DNA of 64,000 nt from Oreohelix idahoensis. Lineage: Eukaryota > Mollusca > Gastropoda > Stylommatophora > Oreohelicidae. This document shows positions 20,306 through 31,235 of the stretch, in pieces (the first letter of the stretch is position 1; each line of letters starts with the position of its first letter). Location: assembly GCA_024509875.1 (NCBI GenBank), contig JAMPIV010011332.1:1-64000 (forward strand). The letters run 5' to 3'. The position numbers and the translations under genes are program-made. A model generated the notes under the pieces. The model made no database searches, was not told the origin of the DNA, and worked only from the letters and a program-made list of their open reading frames with translations.

Positions 20306-22926
20306 TGTGACGTACGTCTAGTTTGTCAAGTGAATTTTCCCTGATTTGATGGATGATTAAAGGGACTTTAGCTTTTCATAACATTAGAATCCCTGAACAT
20401 CAGTATTGTTGTAACTTTTCATCAACGAAGAGTAGCGGCTAGGATCAAAGCAGTCAAGAAGATCCCCAGAACAGAGAAGCAGAAGTTTAGCATCTCCGTA
20501 CGAACACTGAACCGTTCGCAAGACGGACACGAGCGGTCAGAAGAAAGCTTCATGCAGACTTCGCACTTCTGTGGCCACCGGAAGACTTGCCCGAAAGACG
20601 GAACGCTCAGCGTAGCGGATACGATCTGAGGAATCAGGAAACTCACCGCGAACGAGGCTAGTCTCGCCGGAATTTCACATGCTCGTGCGAGCAGCCTGAA
20701 ACGAACGTAGATCGGAAGCCAGTCGGGCCATCGTGGTTAGCATGGCGGCTAAATAACTTCGACTTCCTCTGGAAACTGAAGAGGCGCGAAATTTTCACAT
20801 GTACCATTTATCTTGCCTTTCTAATAGATAAATATAGAATCTGAAAAGGGCAACGTATCATTCGTTCTGACAGAATTCTAAGATTCACTAGCAAATAGTT
20901 AAAAATTCCTGCTAGATTTCATCTAAATTGTTGGCTATTGGAGTGAAATTCTTTTTCTGTGCAGACGGTATTTTATACATTAGCTTCGAGTGATCAGTGG
21001 TCTAGTTATTTCATATTTAGTTCACTGGATTGTGGTGTAAATTTAACCTTATTAAATAAGCCCATCTTCAAAGTTCTAGTGCCAACTAAATGTTACATCT
21101 ATAAGTTTATTTCCTAATACAATAGCCGCTTAAGGGAATTATAACTTTAATACAGTTTAGTTCTGTATAAATAGATGTGCTTTCAACTATTAACCTCACG
21201 GGGAGTTTTTTTCTTGCTTTATTAATTGAAGATGCGAGTGCAGAAAATAGTTAAACTGTAAATGTATCGCGCGTTAGATTTTAATATGATTTTATTGTAT
21301 TTCATGTTTTTTCTATTGCATCCAGAATGATCTTTTGAACCTCGCATCCCAGCAATTAAGCAGCAATGAAACCTCATTTAAGCAGCAATTAAGCAGCAAT
21401 GAAACATCATTTAAGCAGCAATTAAGCAGCAATGAAACATCATTTAAACAGCCATTTCGCAGCAATAATATATATCTAGAGTCTTGCCGACTCAGTTCGA
21501 TTACTCCAGTGACTTATGAACATATTTGAAATTTAATCTTTGTGGCGATCCTGTTGGGATTCAGCTATCTGAAGTATACAGAAACAAAGCAAACCCAAAG
21601 ACTATTTTAAAATCCCAATTCATAAAGTCGTTTTTTATAATTATCAAACTGGAAGAAGAACAGTCAACAGTAGCAATATTTTACTCACTGCTCTATTCGT
21701 GAAGAAGAACATAGATTTCCCTGACACTGTCTGTCAAGCATAATCATTGGATTTTACCAACCCCCTGAAGAACTTACCTCAGTGTTTTTTTGTAGTTTGT
21801 GACATTACTGCAAAAGAAAGTTATCTCCACCAGCTGTGCCAATCTTAGACACCACACCATTCCTCACACCTAGCCAAGGGCCTGTGCCATTCTTTAGGAA
21901 CTTTATCTAATAAACAAACAGTACCGTTAAACTTTAACGTCCAGCGATTTCGGGACACTTTGTTAACTTCAACAACCCGCTGATCTGGGGCTGTACACGG
22001 AAGAAAATACTTTTACCTAAGCCAAGGTTTAGTGCTGTTTTTTTTAAATGTATTTCCTATGAAGTGCCAGAATTCACCATTTGGTAAGTCTGTGTGTGTG
22101 TGACTGTGTGCTGGCCAGCCAAGCGTGTTTTTTGTTTATGTAAAAGGAGATTTAATCTTTTTTACCCTTTTAATTAGTTCAACCTAGTATTAAGGTGTAC
22201 TGTATTAATTATACGGGATTTCTCCTAGCGGGATTATTTAACTGTGAGCATTCCCCCCTCCCGGGAAAATTGGTTGATCAAAGGAAAACATTTGATGACC
22301 CCTAGCTTTTCCTTTACCCCCTATTACTGTAACCCTCTTGACTCAGAGTAATAAATTTACCATTGGGTTAAATTGCCTATCTCTGATCATCATCATCATC
22401 ACCCCCCCCCCTTCTCGTCTTTGGGACCCGGTCTTTTCTGTTAGTAAATACAAGCGGGAAAAGGTGCATTGGATACTTCTCCTCAGAAACCCTCCCCCCT
22501 GTTATTTTGTGTTTTGTAACCCATGATTTCTGACTGTACATTGATACTTACTTGTAACTTGATTTTATGATAATAAAAGTATTAAAAACTTTATTAGCAT
22601 TGGTGTCGGCTGGCCCAAAACCCAAACACTTCCCATATTTTGTTATCGTAGTGTGTATTCATGTACGTTGCGCGTCAGGATCACCAAATCGGTGTGTGCG
22701 CATGAGCAACTGGAACTGACAAACAGTTGTTTGTTCAGAAGAGTGGTAGGAATAGTTTTTGAGAGACAAATATTGTCGTAATAAGAGACTGTCCTTACTC
22801 TTCCCCAGCCCTTGTGAATCTACTACCTCACTTTCCTAAATCCTTATTCTCACAGAGCCATCACTATCATTCTACACTCTAAAGGACCAATATTCATCAG
22901 AACTCTCTCAGATAAAAATTACGACA
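20306..22926 (+). repeat. 3' LTR of nested gypsy B
   Basis: It starts TGTGACGTACG, ends ATTACGACA and is followed by the duplicated ATAAT. It is 2.62 kb, against 1.96 kb for the 5' copy, because of the extra internal segment listed separately. Confidence 0.9.
21952..22609 (+). repeat. 658-bp segment present only in the 3' LTR
   Basis: It lies between CGATTTC and CCAAAACCC, which are adjacent in the 5' LTR. No terminal inverted repeats or target duplication are evident. It contains AATAAA-like signals (GTAATAAAT, GATAATAAAAG) and C-rich tracts. The simplest reading is a deletion in the 5' LTR, but an insertion cannot be excluded. Confidence 0.7.
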
Positions 22927-22931
22927 ATAAT

Positions 22932-24050
22932 TAAAGTAGAGTAAGGGTCCTGAGAAAATGACGAGAATATATAGTGTGAAGAAGAAGAGGTCATAGGAGA
23001 TGGCGAAAGTAAGAGGGGGCTGAGAGATCATACGAAAATGTCTGAAGGGCCATGAGAGATGGCGTGTATAAAAGAATGGTTAAGATAACCATGAGTAAAC
23101 GGGGAAGTCACAGAGGAGTGACGAACCTAGAGAGCAGGGTAAAAGGTGAGAAATAGTTCCAGTGAGGGAACGAGATTAAGAGGTAGAAGAGAGCATAGAG
23201 ATGTTGTGGCAATTGATAAAGTCTTGTGGGGACTTATGAGGAGATAGGCGTCTCCGAAACCTAGAGGTAAGGTAAAATATTGAGATATAGTTCCAGTGAG
23301 GGAACGAGATCAGGAGGTAGTGTGGAGCACAGGGTTGTTGCGGCGATTGCTATAGCCTTGTGGAGACTTATGAGGAGATAGGCTTCTCCGAAATTCAGAG
23401 AGTAAAGTAGAATAGTGAGAGGAAAATAGGGAACGAAATGAGATACAAGGCAGGATTAAAAGAAAGAGAATTGAGAGAATCTTTGAGGACTGCTTATGAC
23501 AGTTATAAATACAGAATGGGGGCGATGACTAATTCTTGTATAAGGGCATAAAGAGTCCAAACGGACCTATGCGTGAGCTGAATTGGGGGAAAACGATAAT
23601 GCCCATACAGCAGAGCAAGGGGTGAGAACATAGATGCAGTGAAAGAAATGACAGGAGGTCGACTATAGAGGTAAGGAGCGAGACGAGAAAAAGGACTTGA
23701 AAGTTGTGTCATTAGTAGAAATACAAGTCGTTAGGAAAAACGAGAAAAAGTTGAAAGGCTGAATTGCAGTCGTGGCGAGAAACGAGAGTAAGGTGAGGGC
23801 TGAACCATAGTTGAGTGTTGATTGTGGTATATAATTTAAGAAGGTAAAACTTGTTAAAGTCGGAGGTTTAATTGATAATTAAGAAGTTAATCATGTTATT
23901 ACTTAAGTATTAGAATTTGTAAAGAATTTGTTCACGTTAGTTAGTATTGGGTGATTTGGGAAAGGGGAAAGTTATGGATCAGTGGGAGATAGGACCAGAG
24001 GAATGATGCTTTAGACATCATTTTTTCTTTGAGGGACCCTGGGGTGAATA
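22932..24050 (+). other. Non-coding 3' region of the outer element with 134-bp tandem repeat
   Basis: This purine-rich stretch has no long ORF. A unit starting TAGTTCCAGTGAGGGAACGA occurs at 23154 and 23288 (period 134) and ends GGAGATAGGC-TCTCCGAAA. The short palindromes TTCCAGTGAGGGAA and GGAGATAGGCTTCTCC could form hairpins. This is where pol would sit in an autonomous relative. Shortly before the LTR is GAAAGGGGAAAG, a weak polypurine-tract candidate. Confidence 0.65.
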
Positions 24051-25001
24051 TGTCACAGGAGCCGTGACATACAGACAAAATGACGTAATAAAAAGGAATA
24101 GTGGACCGACTATAAGGAGAAGAAAAAGGTACTCTCGATGCGGATGACAGAAAAGAAAAGACATTCGAGAGACCGCCACGTCATTAAAAAAAAAAACGAT
24201 GACAACACAGTAGGTTACAAGATGTCCCCTGAACCAGAAGGGCGCTCTATTTCACCCCAAGGAGAAAAGATCAAGAATAATGAAAGAATTGAGAAGAAAG
24301 AACTAGATGCAAATCAACTCTGTATTAGCCGCTTGTTCACGAATGAAATAACCCATCTTTTAACAATTGGTAAGTGCGTTTAATGGTCGAAGAACGTCTG
24401 TGTTGAAGGAAGGAGCAGTTAAAATGACCTGTGGGTCAAACCAAGGGTTTAAATCGTACGTTGTCCAGAGGAATCTCGGGGAAAAGAGAACCCTATGAAT
24501 TGAATGATTGTCAAGGAAGGGAAAAAGAATATATCAGAATTTCGAAGCCACCTAAATTATATAGCTGGAGCTAAATAAAAGAACTATAAACTTTTCAAGT
24601 GACTGTGTCTTATTGTGTACCTCCAAGTGGGGTAGTGAATTTGCTTAACTGTTATATAAGTTAAAGTTGGAAAGATTGGTTTCACCACTCACCCACCACT
24701 GTCCACCACAACAACAGACCACCACTATCACAACAGACCACTATACGATCACACACCCAAACCACGGGCCAACAAAGGAGGCAGTTACCTAAAGACAGTT
24801 ATTATTGTCGGGCGCTGCGATAGATGATGACGGCAACATGTGACAGGTGATTCTGAACTTGCTGAGATACTGCGGCCTATGTAAAGATCACTCTGGGATT
24901 GCTACAGACTTTTATACGTCACGCTGTGACAGGTGGTGGTGTAGAGTTTAGTGCCGTTTACCAGGATTCAGATGTGATGACGGCAACCGGACACTGTGAC
25001 A
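24051..25001 (+). repeat. 3' LTR of the outer gag-only element
   Basis: It starts TGTCACAGGAG and ends CACTGTGACA, followed by the duplicated ATAT and then hAT coding sequence. About a dozen differences from the 5' LTR were seen. Confidence 0.9.
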
Positions 25002-25649
25002 ATATCTTCACGCATTTAAATATGCTCAACTTAAATCTTCAAGGAGAAAAAGTTACAGTTTTTCAAGTTGAAGACAAGATCAAAGCAATGATAAAAAGGT
25101 TGGAATTGTGGCATCATCGCCTATCGAACCGAAACTATGAGTCATTTCCAAACCTCACAAATTTTCTTGGTTCCACCGATGAAGAGTTGTCTGAGAAGGA
25201 CATATAATTATCGCACGATATTTGAAAGATTTGCAGCATAGTTTCCGTGAATATTTTCCTGTTCCTGATGCAAGCAAAACCTGGATTAGAGATCCATTTT
25301 CAGTTAATGTGTATGAACTAGAGGGGCTCACAGCAGCAGAGGAAGACAAGCTCATAGAAATATCCTCGGATGGTGCTCTGAAATTGCAGTTCAAGGAACA
25401 GTCCCTTCCAAATTTCTGGGCTTACTTACAAGCAGATTTTCCGGAACTATCGAAGAGAGCTATGAAAGTATTGATGTATTTCGTAACGACATACTTGTGT
25501 GAAAAATCATTCTCTGCTCTCGTTTATCTTAAAAAATACGTATAGAAACCGTTTGAAAAACGTTGTCAGAACTCAGAATACAGCTTTCAGCTATTAAACA
25601 CGATATAACAAAGCTTGTAAGTGAAATGCAGTACCACCCTTCTCATTAA
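25002..25649 (+). pseudogene. hAT transposase C-terminal part (hAT#1)
   Basis: It continues the frame interrupted at 5524: FTHLNMLNLNLQGE, then KAMIKRLELWHHRL, then the C-terminal dimerisation (hATC-like) region LPNFWAYLQADFPELSKRAMKVL and CEKSFSALVYLK. The protein end QYHPSH is followed by TAA at 25647. A TAA at about 25205 and frame changes near 25540 and 25560 break it. Together with 4560-5524 it makes a near-complete but dead hAT transposase split by 19.5 kb. Confidence 0.87.
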
Positions 25650-25930
25650 TTAATTAATTAAAATTAAGAAGTAATATTAGGCCATGGTTCGGTGTTCAGG
25701 TATTATTATTATTATTTTAAATTTGTATGGAATCATTCCAATAAAAATGTTATAATAGGAGTGTGTGCATTTACTTATTTCTCCCTTCTCTCCAAATTTG
25801 AAGACCCTTGATGAGCAAGTTTAAATAAATATTTGATGCACTTTAGGGTTTTAAATCTTCAGTTAAGTCTTGGTGTCCCGCGGCAACAAAAGATATTTAA
25901 AGGGGGTCCGTGTAGCGAAAGGTTTTTCTA
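25650..25930 (+). other. Probable 3' untranslated end of hAT#1
   Basis: AATAAAAATG at ~25740 is a plausible polyadenylation signal. The stretch ending GGGGGTCCGTGTAGCG and AAAGG resembles hAT 3' ends (GGTCCG-G-AGC-AAAAG), but the terminal CTG and the inverted repeat are not recognisable. Confidence 0.4.
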
Positions 25931-27784
25931 GTATGATAATAGTGTTAGAGGAGAAGTAGAATCTCTCTCCAGAAAGGATGAAGTTCCAGTGCCCGGGAAG
26001 TACACTGGTATCACAAGTGAGTTACAGCTGTGAATACTCTGAGCTGGACAATAGATTTAGGCTTCAGAAGTATAAGTTGCTACTTTCGCTATAGTAACCC
26101 TATGTGATAATATAATTAAATTTGAAAAGGTAACTCAAAATTTAACAGTTAAAAATTTAACAAGTCAAATGAGTACAATTTCCCAATTTATTATGTACAT
26201 CTATATATTCTTGTAATGAGAAATGGGTGTTGGAAGATGATAAAATGAATGATTATTTATAGTTACAAATTACAATAAACAAGCGAACAAGTCTTGGATT
26301 TATCTTCCACTGAAATTACAACAAAAGGATTGTCATATTATCTCTTGCCATCTAGTTGTCATCATTAAACAGTCGTTTTAGAAACTGCTCAAGGGATTTG
26401 GTGGATTGTATACACATAACTCATCTGAAATTAGTTCGAGGTTCCTGAGACACATTTGAATCCGGAAGACTTTCCTTCAGCCCGCCCTATAACTACGGGG
26501 GACTAAGGTGCTGAAGATTGGTTGACCTCTAGGCTTCAGTTAGCAGGATCAACGGTCTTCAAGTCTTTTGGGTAAATTCGGTCAGTAATGATCATAATCT
26601 TGATCAGGAATGATCATAAAAACTGATCATAAAAACTGGAACAAAAGGTAATAGATGGCCATGGGTGTTCCAACAATCTCACTACCAACTGCTGTTCATG
26701 ATGCGGCCATGTCTTCAGTGTTTGTATATAAATGAATGAATCATGGTAGTATGTTACAGAGATAGCATGATAAGATAATGTATACTGTGCAGAATTAAGA
26801 AAATACATGAATAAATCACATGTTATGATACATGGGTACGATATAACCTTTGCCTTCCACTTATGGATGTCAAGTCACTTATGTACTTGCTGGTATGTCG
26901 TAAGCTTCCAGGCAAGAACTAGCCATGATATATTTGGCTAACCAATTAATGGTTATGCTTCCTGGCAATGCCGGTGAAGGTTATCTCTGGTTAGCGTCAT
27001 TTCCTTTTTATTATATCTGATACAATCAAATCGTAAATAACATCTGAAATAAAATGATATTAGTCATACATATATCTTTAATAAACTTACATACCCTCTT
27101 GGGATTTATAAGCTCACGGTGAGACTATATTGGCTGAATTTAATCTGCCCTGCATGCAGCGTGAACATAGAACTTTTCTTGCAGATGCTGTCTTCCAGTT
27201 TCTCACTCTGGCTTCTGGATTTGGTGTGTGTGATTTTCAACGCGCCGCTCTGTCCTTATATTTCAGTCTCTCGCCCGTACGAGAAAGCACCTCCTAAAGT
27301 CCCAAAAGATTTTAGTTTCATCTCCTGGTTTGAGGCAATTTGAGGCAATCTGTGCTTTTCCTGTACTTGTTTTCTCTTCTGCTCACTTACACACTTATAT
27401 CCTTCCTTCCTTCCTAAGTATCCATTCATTTTCCCCATATGAGGCTTTCATTCTATCCAATTTATATTTAAATCCGTTTAGGCATGTAGTTATAATAAAT
27501 GTTTAAAGATTATTAGCTAACTTTTAGCAGATGTGATGAAGGTGAAAAATATTAATTATCTTTAAAACTATTTATATTTGAATAATATCCTTTTGGATAT
27601 AATTCCTAGTCTATCTCCTTTGTTGAATTATTTTTATTTTAATTGTATTCCAACCAGGCGTTTTCTTGTAGTTCTAAATTTAATTTCCTGTAAATGCAAA
27701 CTTTGAAAGTCCGCCATACATTCCTATATTAGCTATTTCCTCATTCTTCAGTACCGTCTGGCTTAAACATATTTCACATTTTTC
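25931..27784. other. Unassigned AT-rich sequence
   Basis: I see no coding exon, RNA gene or repeat boundary here. Small predicted ORFs lack codon structure or familiar motifs. Confidence 0.45.
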
Positions 27785-27929
27785 CCCGTCTTCAAACTTC
27801 AAAGAAAGACCGCCGCGTTGTCCTTGCGCTGTGTGCGTGTGTGCGCTGTGGGCGTGCGTGTCGCGCTACAACCAAGCAAGTGGTACCAAATCTCGCTCCA
27901 GTCCGTGGTAAAGAAAAGGTTAAGAACCG
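27785..27929. mobile_element. Candidate end of a hAT-like element
   Basis: It ends AAAGGTTAAGAACCGCTG, a classic hAT terminal form (complement CAGCGGTTCTTAACC), preceded by a CpG-rich stretch. The opposite terminus was not found, so this is a partial element next to the LINE 3' end. Confidence 0.5.
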
Positions 27930-28077
27930 CTGCTCTAGTATATATTCATTAATATATCTTCTTCTTGGATCCTTAGCCGCCAACCGTCAAATCAGTCAGT
28001 GGCCATCACGCCTGGTTGCGTCTTGTACGGCAACAACAAATTGATTCCACTTTGCTCAGTCGGTGGCCATCGTTCGT

Positions 28078-29600
28078 TCAGTGCCCCAACTCTGGTTCAT
28101 TCTTTGCCTCCACAGTCCTCTGCCAAGTTGTTTTTGGTCGGCCTCTCTTTCGCTTTCCTTCAGGGGTCCATATCATAGCTGTTCTTGTGATGGCATCGTG
28201 GTCTCTTCTGAGGACATGGCCAACCCAGCTCCAGCGTCTGCCAGCTATGATGGTGTGCATGTCCTCTTGCTTGCTCCGAGTAAGCAGATCTTGGTTGGTG
28301 ATGGTATTCGGCCAAAAGATTCGGTGAATTTTTCTTAGGCATGATGTGTGAAAAGAGGACATTTTCGACATTTCCTTCTCTGTAACTCTCCAGCATTCCG
28401 CACCACAGAGAAGCACAGAAAGCACACAGCTCTGATATAATCTTAATTTTGTGTTTGTGCTGTACTGAGAGGACTTCCAGATGTTATTTAGACTAAAAGA
28501 GGCTGTTCTTGCTTTGTTCATTCTGTTGTTGATGTCTTTGCTTGCTCCGCCGTCTGGTGTTACTATGCATCCTAGGTATGTGAAGGTGTCTGTCTGTTCC
28601 AGTTGCTGATTCCTTACTGATATGGGCTCTGGGTTGCTCACATTGAGCGTCATGACCTCTGTCTTCTTTAGATTGATGTTCAAGCCCACCTGCTGGCTAT
28701 ACTTATTAAGTCTATCCGTTTTTTTCCTGGATGTGTTGATGTGAATGGGCTAGCAGTGCAATGTCATCTGCATATTCCAGATCTTCCAATGTAGAAAATG
28801 TAGTCCATCTTATTCCTCTTGGACTGCCCTCTGTTGTCTGGCGCATCACCCAGTCTATGACTGTTAAAAATAGAGTGGTTGATAAGGGGCATCCCTGTCG
28901 TACTCCTGTCTTCACCTCTCTACCCGTAAACTTGGCATAGAGGCTTTTTATGGTTGACACTATGCAGCTTGGAATCCCATAAGCCTTCAGTATTTTCCAT
29001 AAACTGTCCCTATGTATACTGTCAAAATCCTTTTCAAAATCAACGAAATTAATGTACAGCTGTTTTTGCCATTCTGAGCACTGCTCTATAATGTTCCCGA
29101 GGGTAAATATATGATCTACACATCTTCTGTTCTTTCTAAATCCTGCTTGTTCTTTCCTCAGTTTGTTGTCTACTGTTTTTGAAATTCTCTGTATAATTAT
29201 CCTATCTAGTATTTTGCTGGGAACTGAGAGAAGAGTGATTCCTCTCCAATTATTGCAGTCTGCAAGATCTCCCTTCTTGGGCAATTTGACAATTATTCCT
29301 TTGTTCCACTCCGTTGGTGTTATCCCTGTTTTCCAGGTTTGTGCAAATAGTGGGTCTAATAGTTCTGCTGCTAGCTCAGGGTCTGTCTTAAATAGCTCTG
29401 CATTTAAGTTATCATGGCCTGGAGCTTTTCCATTCTTTAACCCTTTGATTGCTGTGATGATTTCTTCTTTTCGTGGAATGTCTGTATTAACATCTAGATC
29501 GTTTTCAGCCTCAGGAACATTCAATTGTGTCTCTGGTGGTTCCTTGTTCAGAGTTTCTCTGAAATGCTCTACCCATTTTGTTTTCTGTCCCTCTGCTGTC
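28078..29600 (-). pseudogene. LINE reverse transcriptase and C-terminal region
   Basis: RT motifs in order: KNGKAPGHDNLNAELFK, WNKGIIVKLPKKGDL, NWRGITLLSVPSKILDRII, EQAGFRKNRRCVDHIF, QLYINFVDFEKDFDSI (core motif A, variant DFEKDFD), TGVRQGCPLSTTLF, and LEYADDIALLAHS (catalytic DD). The C-terminal part carries TFTYLGCIV, SVLLCGAECWRVTE, GHVLRRD and GKRKRGRPKTTWQRT, typical of LINEs that end in a conserved basic tail. A frameshift near 28700 separates the two. It once copied its RNA into genomic DNA by target-primed synthesis. Confidence 0.88.
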
Positions 29601-29604
29601 GTGA

Positions 29605-30994
29605 TGAGATTTCATTGCTTATCTCTTACTAATGTAATATTGTTTGCACCTCGTTTTCCGCTGATGATTTTAGTTATTTTGTATACTGTGCTTTGTTCAT
29701 TTCTCAGTTCTGCCTCTTTTGTCTGTCTTACAAGATCGTCTAGGAAATTCCTTTTGTTGGCTCGAGTTTGGCGTTTAACTTCCTTGTCCAGCTGACTGTA
29801 CTGTTCGCTATATAGTTGCTTTAACCTGGGGACTTCGCTTCTGTTTTCTTTCTTTTCATTTTCTTTCTCATCGTTATGGTGTTTAATGTTTCTGGTGTTA
29901 TCCAGTCTTTCTTCTTCCTTTCTTGGAATCCCAATCATGATTTGCTGCTTTCCTTATATATTGTTGAAATGGTGTTGAATTTCTGGTCTATATCATCAGT
30001 CAATGTCTTTTCCGGACTTTTGGCAAATTGATATCGCTTCTTTATATCAGCCGCAAAAGCTTTTCTGGTAAGGGGGTCCTTCAATCTGCTGATGTCAAAC
30101 CTTTTCTGAGTAGTTACAGTTGGTCCAGCCCTTCTTAGTTTCACTTTCAGTTTTGCTACTACTAAATGGTGATCACTTCCCACATCCGCACCTCTTCTTA
30201 CCTTCACATCTTATAAATGCATGTCTCCATCTACCATTAATCATAATGTGGTCTGTCTGGTTTCTGTCCGGACAATTTGGTGATTCCCATGTTAATTTGT
30301 GAATATCTTTGTATGGGAAAAGTGTTCCTCCAATGATCAGGTTGTTAATGCTACAGAAACTTATTAATTTATCTCTATTTTCGTTTGATGTTCCGCTGCC
30401 GCATTTCCCTATTACTCTTTCACTATATGTATTGTGTGTTCCAACTTTCGCATTGAGGTCTCCCATTACTACGATAAGATCATATCTAGGCGTGTCTTCC
30501 ATTTCTTTTTGCAGCTGTTGATAGAATTCATCCTTGACCTCTTCATCGCTGTCATTCATTGGTGCGTAGAATTGTATTATTGTAGTATTGGTGAATCTCC
30601 CTCTCAATCTTATTCTTATCAGTCTGTTGTTGATGGGTTTCCATTCCAGTAATGTCCTTTCTATTCCTTTCTGTAAAATAATGGCTACACCTTCATTGTG
30701 CTGTCCATCCTCTCTTCCAGAGTAAAGTACTGTTTCTTCTGTTGCTGTTTTAACGTTTCCTGCCCCTGTCCATCTGCTCTCGCTTATCCCTAGAATGTGT
30801 AATCTTTAGTTTCTCATTTCTGCTGTGACCTGTTTTAGTTTACCCGTCTCGTTCATTGTCCCGACATTCCAAAATCCTATTATTGTTTCACGTTTTGTGG
30901 TCAGGACGTCCGTTTTTGTGTCAGTGGCTTCCTTTCGGCTTTCATCACTGACAGCCATACGAGCCTCAGACTCCGGATGTCTGTCCCGCAGCAA
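29605..30994 (-). pseudogene. LINE AP-endonuclease domain
   Basis: It begins with TIIGFWNVGTMNETGKL, matching the WNVRTL start of APE-type endonucleases. It continues through GISESRWTG, IIQFYAPMNDSDEE, LIVVMGDLNAKVG (catalytic GDLN) and ADVGSDHHLVVAKLK (catalytic SDHH). A TAA at ~30805 and a frameshift near 30190-30205 inactivate it. A charged linker (MIGIPRKEEERLDN...) joins it to RT. The domain order confirms a LINE and not a host gene. Confidence 0.87.
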
Positions 30995-31235
30995 AGTTTG
31001 TACATTTGTTGTCGTTTCCGTAAATTCATTTCTTTTTACATAGACAGGGGTGTCAGCCCTATGCTAAAACTCCCAACCTGGAGGACCAGGGTGTCTGCTT
31101 TAGTCTGACCCCTGCCAGCGCAAACCTGTCCAGCTTGGTAGAACCTTCCAGGAGTAAAACTCCCGCTGGCATAGCTCTGGGGGTAATCAGTGTACGCAAA
31201 CCGCCATACCTCGACGAGGTATTGACACCGGTGAT

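Larger units (their letters stand above)
10784..22926 (+). mobile_element. Nested Gmr1-like Ty3/gypsy retrotransposon (family B)
   Basis: LTRs begin TGTGACGTACG and end AATTACGACA. The target duplication ATAAT lies at 10779-10783 and 22927-22931. Internal order is primer-binding site, gag, protease, integrase, RT, RNase H, polypurine tract. Integrase before RT is the copia-like domain order known from Gmr1-clade gypsy elements. The length of 12.1 kb includes a 2.36-kb solo LTR inserted in RNase H. No envelope-like ORF is present. The gag and pol frames are broken at several points, although the LTRs differ by only about a dozen substitutions by eye. Confidence 0.9.
5525..25001 (+). mobile_element. 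Gag-only non-autonomous LTR retrotransposon (outer element)
   Basis: The termini are TGTCACAG...CTGTGACA, an 8-bp perfect inversion. The target duplication is ATAT (5521-5524 and 25002-25005), and removing the insertion restores the hAT frame. Direct LTRs of about 0.95 kb flank a leader of tandem repeats, a gag-like ORF with a zinc knuckle, a second ORF with DEK-C-like domains, and a ~1.1-kb non-coding purine-rich 3' region. Without the 12.1-kb gypsy nested inside, the element would be about 7.3 kb. No protease, RT, RNase H or integrase motif is seen in its own sequence. It must therefore be mobilised in trans, as inferred for plant TR-GAG or LARD-type elements. The dozen or so LTR differences seen by eye suggest fairly recent insertion. 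Confidence 0.85.
27945..31235 (-). mobile_element. Non-LTR retrotransposon (LINE) with endonuclease and RT
   Basis: A single minus-strand LINE is read as AP endonuclease followed by RT and a C-terminal RGRP-rich tail. It resembles the family annotated in many invertebrates as craniofacial development protein 2-like. It ends in an AT-rich tail near 27945. Its 5' untranslated part reaches 31235, where a solo LTR interrupts it; the remainder may continue beyond 33654. The clade (RTE/CR1-like) is not assigned firmly. Confidence 0.85.

Noticed and set aside
29163..29795. Plus-strand 210-codon ORF with hydrophobic segments
   Set aside because: It is the antisense shadow of LINE RT and endonuclease, which show the catalytic motifs.
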